This document shows positions 58,995 through 64,000 of a stretch of DNA of 64,000 nucleotides, in pieces. The notes beneath the pieces are model-generated. The model ran no database searches, was not told the origin of the DNA, and saw nothing but the letters and a program-made list of their open reading frames with translations. This DNA is from Pseudobacillus wudalianchiensis (lineage in GTDB: Bacteria > Bacillota > Bacilli > Bacillales > Domibacillaceae): the NCBI RefSeq assembly GCF_001685015.1, contig NZ_MAYT01000028.1:62001-126000 (forward strand), given 5' to 3'. How positions within the stretch are numbered: the first letter of the stretch is position 1; every line of letters begins with the position of its first letter. A program made the translations under genes and the position numbers.

Positions 58995-59178
58995 TTTAAG
59001 TTTAAGATAGCATTTTTTGTTCTGAATGAAAAGATAAATTCGTCTATTCCTATGATTTGTTTTGTACGTATACCATTCCCTTGCATAATTATGAAAAAAC
59101 CCCAGATTTACCCTATAAGCATTTTTATAATTATTTAATTATATGTGAGAAAACTTTGAACATGGCCTACATAAAGAA

Positions 59179-59205
59179 GCCGCCTAATATAAAAAATTAG
59201 GCGGC
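59179..59205 (-). terminator. Terminator after spoIIIE
   Basis: GCCGCCTAAT (59179-59188) pairs perfectly with ATTAGGCGGC (59196-59205); on the minus strand TTCTTTATG follows. Confidence 0.75.
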
Positions 59206-59211
59206 CTTCCC

Positions 59212-61563
59212 TTATTGCATATGTTCTTCTGCCTGTTTAGCGATTAAAACTGTTCTTGGTTTACTGCCCTCATATGGACCTACGATTCCCCGCATTTCCA
59301 TTTCATCAATCAAGCGGGCTGCCCGACTGTAACCGATACGAAATCGTCTTTGTAACATAGAGACAGAGGCGGTTTGCATATCTGCTACGAGTTGAACGGC
59401 TTCTTCGTATAGTTCATCTTCTACCTCAGTCGTCGCTTCCGGTGTATCTTCGGGGATCATGTCCTCTTGATATTGTGCTTTCTGTTGTGAAATCACATAA
59501 TCAACAATCTCTTCTACTTCCTCATCTGATAAAAATGCTCCTTGAACACGAACTGGCTTGGATGCACCAGAAGGGAAGAAGAGCATATCGCCTCGACCGA
59601 GAAGTTTTTCCGCTCCACCCATGTCTAAAATAGTTCTCGAATCTGTCATGGAGGATACAGCGAAAGCAATTCTTGATGGAATATTTGCTTTAATGACCCC
59701 GGTAATAACATCTACAGATGGGCGCTGAGTAGCAATAATTAAATGAATCCCTGCTGCCCGCGCCATTTGGGCAAGCCTAGTAATCGAGTCTTCCACGTCG
59801 CTTGAAGCAACCATCATTAAATCTGCTAACTCGTCGACGATAACAACGATATAAGGAAGCAGCGGCTGCTTTTCGCCTGTCTCTTCATTGTGGCGCTTAA
59901 CGTGTGTGTTATACCCCTCAATGTTCCTTGTTCCGCTATGAGAGAACAAATCATAGCGGCGCTCCATTTCTCCTACTACTTTCTTTAATGCCTGGGAAGC
60001 TTTTTTCGCATCTGTTACAACGGGAGCTAAGAGGTGGGGAATGCCATTATAAACGTTTAGCTCAACCATTTTTGGGTCAATCATCATCAGTTTCACTTCA
60101 TGAGGCTTAGCCCTCATCAAAATACTCGTAATAATCCCGTTTATACAAACACTCTTTCCACTTCCTGTAGCTCCAGCTACGAGCAAATGGGGCATTTTAT
60201 TTAATTCGGCCGATACTGCTTCTCCTGTAATGTCGCGTCCAAAGGCGATCAATAACTTCGAATCCGGCTTTTCGTTCGCGTTGGCTTCCAATACCTCCCG
60301 CAGCGAGACCATCGCTACTTCTGAGTTCGGTACTTCAATACCAATCGCTGACTTTCCTGGAATTGGCGCTTCCATTCGAATGTCCTTCGCAGCTAAAGCT
60401 AGCGCAAGATCATCACTTAAACTAACAATCTTGCTGACTTTTACTCCTATATCAGGATGCACTTCATATTTAGTCACTGCTGGTCCAAGATGGACTTGGG
60501 TTACTTTAGCTTTGACACCAAAGCTTTGAAATGTTCTCTCAAGCTTAGCTGCATTTGCATGAATTTGTTTATACTCTCTGCTTTGGTCCGTTTGCTTCGG
60601 TCTTGTTAATAGGTTAATAGAAGGAAGCTGATAATCTTTGTTTTCGACCTCTGTAAAAGTCATCGCAGGCGCTCGATCCTCTCCCGCCTCTTTTTCAGCA
60701 TCCGGCGCTGCTGGCTTTACTGCCTCTTTCTGCTGTTCTTGTACAGGCTCTGGCTCTTCCTGATAGGCCCGCTCCGTGAAGCTCGAAATAATTGGCTCCG
60801 GAGCCGAGTAACTTCTCTCGTCTTTTTCCACGTGAGAAGGCGGCTCATCTAGCACATCAGATGTCCTTGCATCGTGATCGGCCCTTTCTGTCCGTCTCGA
60901 TTTTCTTTCACTCTTCCAATCTCTCATATCTTGAAGAAAAACAGCCCACTGTTTTTTTAGATTTTTCCCTCCTGATGACAGCAGCTTTCCAAAAATTTCT
61001 CCAAACGACCGGCCCGTAATTAAAATCAAACCAATCATCACAAGAACAAAACTCAAAATTTTTGTACCTAGCGTATCAAAAAGAAAATAAGAGACAGCAA
61101 ACAGGACGGCGCCGATCATTCCGCCTCCAAGATCATCGTTATCTGTTATACCTTCCTTTAATTCCTCTCGATATAATTCCCACGTGTTAACCATTACGCT
61201 CGGTTCTTTAAACGCTCGGCCGTTCCCGAGCTGTTCAAACAACTCCACGTGATTAAAGAGTAAAAGACTAATTATAATCACGTAAAGACCGACTTGCTTT
61301 CTCCGAAATAAAAGAGGTCTTTTGCGCTTTACCATTATGTACATACCGTAAGCAATTGCTGCAATAAAACCAATCATATACCATTGACCAAAGAAAAACC
61401 GAAAGAAATAAACAAACGCTGTGCCTACCACTCCAAGTCTGATGATACCAATTAGACTTAAAGCAATAATAATAATACCGAGTAACTCCAGCTTAACCGC
61501 TTCTTTGATTTGTGCTGATTTTTTTGTCCGCTTGGACGATTTCTTCTTCTTTTTATTTGCCAT
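59212..61563 (-). CDS. spoIIIE: DNA translocase SpoIIIE/FtsK
   Basis: Pumps chromosomal DNA across the septum during sporulation and division. The protein has about 783 residues: a basic N-terminus ([17 protein letters not shown]), four membrane helices ([20 protein letters not shown] to [13 protein letters not shown]), an acidic/proline-rich linker (about 215-330), a RecA-like motor with Walker [16 protein letters not shown] near residue 460, and a C-terminal winged helix that reads SRS/KOPS sites ([26 protein letters not shown] in parts). ATG 61563 follows GGTGGGAG. The gene next to tepA and the downstream ymf genes indicates SpoIIIE rather than SftA. Confidence 0.96.
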   Translation of the reverse strand: MANKKKKKSSKRTKKSAQIKEAVKLELLGIIIIALSLIGIIRLGVVGTAFVYFFRFFFGQWYMIGFIAAIAYGMYIMVKRKRPLLFRRKQVGLYVIIISLLLFNHVELFEQLGNGRAFKEPSVMVNTWELYREELKEGITDNDDLGGGMIGAVLFAVSYFLFDTLGTKILSFVLVMIGLILITGRSFGEIFGKLLSSGGKNLKKQWAVFLQDMRDWKSERKSRRTERADHDARTSDVLDEPPSHVEKDERSYSAPEPIISSFTERAYQEEPEPVQEQQKEAVKPAAPDAEKEAGEDRAPAMTFTEVENKDYQLPSINLLTRPKQTDQSREYKQIHANAAKLERTFQSFGVKAKVTQVHLGPAVTKYEVHPDIGVKVSKIVSLSDDLALALAAKDIRMEAPIPGKSAIGIEVPNSEVAMVSLREVLEANANEKPDSKLLIAFGRDITGEAVSAELNKMPHLLVAGATGSGKSVCINGIITSILMRAKPHEVKLMMIDPKMVELNVYNGIPHLLAPVVTDAKKASQALKKVVGEMERRYDLFSHSGTRNIEGYNTHVKRHNEETGEKQPLLPYIVVIVDELADLMMVASSDVEDSITRLAQMARAAGIHLIIATQRPSVDVITGVIKANIPSRIAFAVSSMTDSRTILDMGGAEKLLGRGDMLFFPSGASKPVRVQGAFLSDEEVEEIVDYVISQQKAQYQEDMIPEDTPEATTEVEDELYEEAVQLVADMQTASVSMLQRRFRIGYSRAARLIDEMEMRGIVGPYEGSKPRTVLIAKQAEEHMQ

Positions 61564-61594
61564 AGCTCCCACCTAATCATTGGAATAAAACAAA

Positions 61595-61625
61595 AAGCAA
61601 GAAAGCAGCCTATGTGGCTGCTTTC
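61595..61625 (-). terminator. Terminator after ylzJ
   Basis: GAAAGCAGCC (61601-61610) pairs with GGCTGCTTTC (61616-61625). On the minus strand TTGCTTTTTGTTTT follows. Confidence 0.85.
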
Positions 61626-61664
61626 TATATTATAGCATATTTGTTCGCATCTATCTAACGATGT

Positions 61665-61868
61665 TTATAGAGAAATGAACTGTCCAGGCGCTACTTGCTG
61701 ATTGAGATAATGAGCTGGATCTGTACTAAGAATGCGGACCACCTTATATCGATTGTCTTCACGCTCTGCAAAAAGCGGAATGCCATTCCAAGAAATCAGC
61801 TCCATATTGCTAGCTTGAGCGTCTTCCGGGTAAATGTGCTCATATGGCATGATTGTATATAAAATCAT
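61665..61868 (-). CDS. ylzJ: YlzJ-like small protein
   Basis: A 67-residue protein of the YlzJ family, conserved next to tepA in bacilli, function unknown. It reads [16 protein letters not shown] and ends near VAPGQFISL. Its start overlaps the tepA stop by 4 bp (ATGA), so translation is coupled. Confidence 0.9.
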   Translation of the reverse strand: MILYTIMPYEHIYPEDAQASNMELISWNGIPLFAEREDNRYKVVRILSTDPAHYLNQQVAPGQFISL

Positions 61869-62605
61869 TGGATCATCGTCCCACTCTGCTCCTTGGCAGT
61901 AATTAATTCATTTAATTTCTTCATCGCTTCTCCAATTCCGCCTACTTCGTTAATTAACCCATATTCTACGGCGTCTTTTCCAACTACATTTGTTCCTATG
62001 TCCCTTGTCAGATTTCCCTTTGCCAGCATTAACTCCTTAAACTTTTCTTCAGAAATAGAAGAGTGCTGTTTAACAAAATTCACTACACGCTCCTGCATCT
62101 TATCTAAATACTCAAAGCTTTGCGGAACTCCAATCACAAGACCCGTCAGCCGAATTGGGTGAATGGTCATTGTGGCAGTCGAAGCAATAAACGAGTAATC
62201 ACAAGAAACAGCAATCGGCACACCGATAGAATGGCCGCCTCCCAACACTATAGAAACAGTTGGTTTTGATAAAGAAGCAAGCATTTCAGAAATAGCGAGT
62301 CCGGCTTCTACATCTCCTCCTACCGTATTTAAAACAATCAGCAGCCCTTTGATAGATGGGTTTTGTTCAATCGCCACAATTTGTGGAATAACATGCTCAT
62401 ATTTGGTTGTTTTATTTTGCGGAGGCAGCTGCAGATGCCCCTCAATCTGTCCAATGATTGTTAAACAATGAACAGGAGAATCGTTTGAAAGCTGGGGAAC
62501 GTTCGTCTGTCCAAGCTGCTGAATTTTTTCCATTAAAGCCGATTGATTTTTTTCCGTCTGCTCTTCCTGCTCTGTCTCTTCCATCGTTTTCTTTTCTATA
62601 TCCAT
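61865..62605 (-). CDS. tepA: ClpP-like protease TepA (translocation-enhancing protein)
   Basis: A serine-protease-like protein of 246 residues of the ClpP/crotonase fold. Visible segments are [21 protein letters not shown] and [22 protein letters not shown], with the serine in the nucleophile-elbow region, and [11 protein letters not shown] carrying a histidine. Reported to enhance protein secretion in Bacillus. The N-terminus is a charged Glu/Gln region. It overlaps ylzJ by 4 bp. Confidence 0.94.
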   Translation of the reverse strand: MDIEKKTMEETEQEEQTEKNQSALMEKIQQLGQTNVPQLSNDSPVHCLTIIGQIEGHLQLPPQNKTTKYEHVIPQIVAIEQNPSIKGLLIVLNTVGGDVEAGLAISEMLASLSKPTVSIVLGGGHSIGVPIAVSCDYSFIASTATMTIHPIRLTGLVIGVPQSFEYLDKMQERVVNFVKQHSSISEEKFKELMLAKGNLTRDIGTNVVGKDAVEYGLINEVGGIGEAMKKLNELITAKEQSGTMIQ

Positions 62606-62711
62606 ATCCCATTGCTCCTTTCAAAGATGGCACACTCTGACACCTAGCTTGTATATGCATATTCTTTTCATCCGTGCTGATATTATGCAAAAGGAACTTA
62701 AGAGTGTAAGA

Positions 62712-62740
62712 CATAAAAAAAATAAGCCCGAGGGCTTATT
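62712..62740 (-). terminator. Terminator after rnjB
   Basis: AATAAGCCC (62721-62729) pairs with GGGCTTATT (62732-62740), followed on the minus strand by an eight-base T-rich run. It lies 300 bp past the rnjB stop, with a repeat in between. Confidence 0.8.
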
Positions 62741-62900
62741 TGAGAATGGAAATAAATGCTCATTTTCTTTATTGGACATTAGCATGCTTTCTTTTGAGAA
62801 GCTTGCCAGACACTAACGGCTCGAGATCATAAGCCATTCCGTCCAGAAAGTTAAAGAACAACCTTCCTGCCGGCTTGTCTTATGCTTGTCGCCGCTTAGC

Positions 62901-63043
62901 GAGCGCCCTCCGCTTTTCTATTGTCTAGCTGCGGACGCTAGCGCATACGGCGGCTTCAAAATTTTTATCGGAGTCAAAGCACGACTCCAACAAAAATTTC
63001 TCCAACCACCTATTGCGCTGGACGAGCGCCCTCCGCTTTTCTA
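62901..63043. repeat. Palindromic intergenic repeat, copy 3, bounded by 20-bp direct repeats
   Basis: GAGCGCCCTCCGCTTTTCTA occurs exactly at 62901-62920 and again at 63024-63043. Between them are TTGTCTAGCTGC and the stem AAATTTTT / AAAAATTT with GGAGTC / GACTCC. The second direct repeat contains the rnjB stop codon. The core CGCTTTTCT-TGTCTAGCTGC is shared with the copies near 52.9 and 53.1 kb. Confidence 0.75.
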
Positions 63044-64000
63044 AACTTCCATAATGATGGGCAGGATCATTGGGCGGCGTTTTGTTTTTTCGAATAGGAA
63101 AGAATTAAGCTGGTCTCTTATATCCTGCTTAATGCTTGACCAATCGAAAGATTCGCCAGCCATATTTTTTTCTACGATGTCGGTAATCAATTTTGTTGAC
63201 TGCTCCATTAACTTTTCTGATTCTCGGACATAGACAAACCCGCGAGAAATAATCTCTGGACCGGATACGATTCGTTTTTGTTTTTTGCTTAAAGTGATGA
63301 CAACAATGAAAATCCCGTCTTGGGAAAGAAGTTTACGATCTCTTAATACGATATTGCCGACATCGCCTACTCCGATTCCATCAATAAGTACATTGCCGGC
63401 AGTCACTTTTGAGCTCACACGCAATTTACCATTTTTATATTCAATGACATCCCCTTTTTCAGGGATATAAATATTCTCCGCTCGCACTCCCGTTTGTGAA
63501 GCCAGCTTGGCATGGGCTTTGAGCATACGGTATTCTCCCTGAACAGGAATGAAATAGCGCGGCTTCATTAAATTAAGCATAAATTTTAAATCTTCTTGAA
63601 AACCATGACCTGAAACATGGACTTTGCGATTGCCTGTTACAACATTTGCTCCAGAACGATAAAGAAGATTCACCGTTTTAGCCATTAACAGCTCTAATCC
63701 CGGCGAAGGTGTAGCCGTGATTAAAACGGTATCTCCTTCTTTAATTCTCACGTGCTTATTTGTGCCTTTGGCCATTTTTTGCAGGGCTTCGATCGGTTCT
63801 CCTTGGACACCAGTTGTTAAAATGACAATTTCATCTTCAGGATATTCACTAATTTCTTGCAAACTCACGAGGATATCTTCTTGAATATTCAAATAACCTA
63901 GCTTGATCGCCACGTCGTTCACACGCTGCATGCTCTTACCACTGACAGCTACTTTTCGGCCATTCTCATAAGCTGCATCGAACACCTGCTGGATACGAAT
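63041..64000 (-). CDS. rnjB: Ribonuclease J (probable RNase J2), 5' end cut by window edge
   Basis: The C-terminal 319 residues of a metallo-beta-lactamase-family ribonuclease that acts with RNase J1 in RNA processing and decay. Visible beta-CASP and C-terminal landmarks are ITATPSPGLELLMAKTVN, VSGHGFQEDLKFMLNLMKPRYFIPVQGEYRML and GIGVGDVGNIVLRDRKLLSQDGI. The active-site HxHxDH motif lies outside the window, so J1 versus J2 is inferred from the neighbourhood (tepA, spoIIIE), which is that of rnjB. It ends in TAG supplied by a repeat. Confidence 0.93.
   Translation of the reverse strand: MRIQQVFDAAYENGRKVAVSGKSMQRVNDVAIKLGYLNIQEDILVSLQEISEYPEDEIVILTTGVQGEPIEALQKMAKGTNKHVRIKEGDTVLITATPSPGLELLMAKTVNLLYRSGANVVTGNRKVHVSGHGFQEDLKFMLNLMKPRYFIPVQGEYRMLKAHAKLASQTGVRAENIYIPEKGDVIEYKNGKLRVSSKVTAGNVLIDGIGVGDVGNIVLRDRKLLSQDGIFIVVITLSKKQKRIVSGPEIISRGFVYVRESEKLMEQSTKLITDIVEKNMAGESFDWSSIKQDIRDQLNSFLFEKTKRRPMILPIIMEV

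Overview
This window is a contiguous piece of chromosome from an endospore-forming member of the Bacillaceae. The evidence is the sporulation genes (cotE, spoVS, spoVK, a spoIIIE-type translocase), Bacillus-type gene order (glnA-glnR, hfq-miaA, mutS-mutL-cotE-ricA-miaB, ymdB-rny, recA-cinA-pgsA-ymf genes, spoIIIE-tepA-rnjB) and Gram-positive signals (strong Shine-Dalgarno sites, an S-box riboswitch, a LexA box of the CGAAC-N4-GTTCG type, a GlnR operator). Nearly everything is on the minus strand. The plus-strand exceptions are a small channel-type membrane protein and a MerR/ABC-exporter pair. No rRNA, tRNA, CRISPR array, prophage or intact insertion sequence was seen. Both ends cut a gene: glnA on the left, rnjB on the right.

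Layout. 1-1.7 kb: glnA and glnR with promoter and GlnR operator. 1.7-3.9 kb: accessory gap with decayed coding remnants, a small membrane ORF without a normal start codon, and an unrecognised 332-residue cysteine-motif protein. 3.9-6.5 kb: ynbB and hflX. 6.6-17.1 kb: a ten-gene leucine/isovalerate catabolic block, from an acyl-CoA dehydrogenase to an acetoacetate CoA-transferase, behind a TetR gene and a near-perfect palindromic operator. 17.2-19.6 kb: spoVK, hfq, miaA. 19.7-24.3 kb: glycerol catabolism (MFS transporter, glpK, glpD with a GlpP-type leader terminator). 24.5-27.1 kb: MerR regulator and ABC multidrug exporter, divergent from the glycerol genes. 27.1-34.6 kb: mutL, mutS, cotE, ricA, miaB. 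34.8-38.4 kb: a two-subunit 2-oxoacid:ferredoxin oxidoreductase and a membrane-type dipeptidase. 38.5-42.9 kb: spoVS, ymdB, rny, recA. 43.0-44.6 kb: SAM riboswitch-controlled metY, placed between cinA and recA. 44.6-52.7 kb: cinA, an orphan 115-residue protein, pgsA, a rodZ-like gene, ymfK, ymfJ, ymfI and the M16 peptidase pair ymfH/ymfF. 53.2-58.9 kb: the nucleoside ABC transporter nupNOPQ with the GntR regulator ymfC upstream. 59.2-64 kb: spoIIIE, ylzJ, tepA and rnjB.

Functional themes are nitrogen control, leucine breakdown to acetoacetate and acetyl-CoA, glycerol use, mismatch and recombination repair, RNA processing and modification (hfq, miaA, miaB, rny, ricA, ymdB, rnjB), sporulation, and nucleoside uptake. 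Most of the window is well-described core genome. The features that merit a second look are mainly regulatory and structural: a TetR palindrome sitting in the promoter spacer of the leucine operon, a 19-bp-spacer MerR promoter whose gene appears to start at CTG, a shared element in front of both ymfC and nupN, hairpins between nupN and nupO, and long palindromic intergenic repeats, one of which supplies the stop codon of rnjB. I did not find a convincing new multi-gene system.
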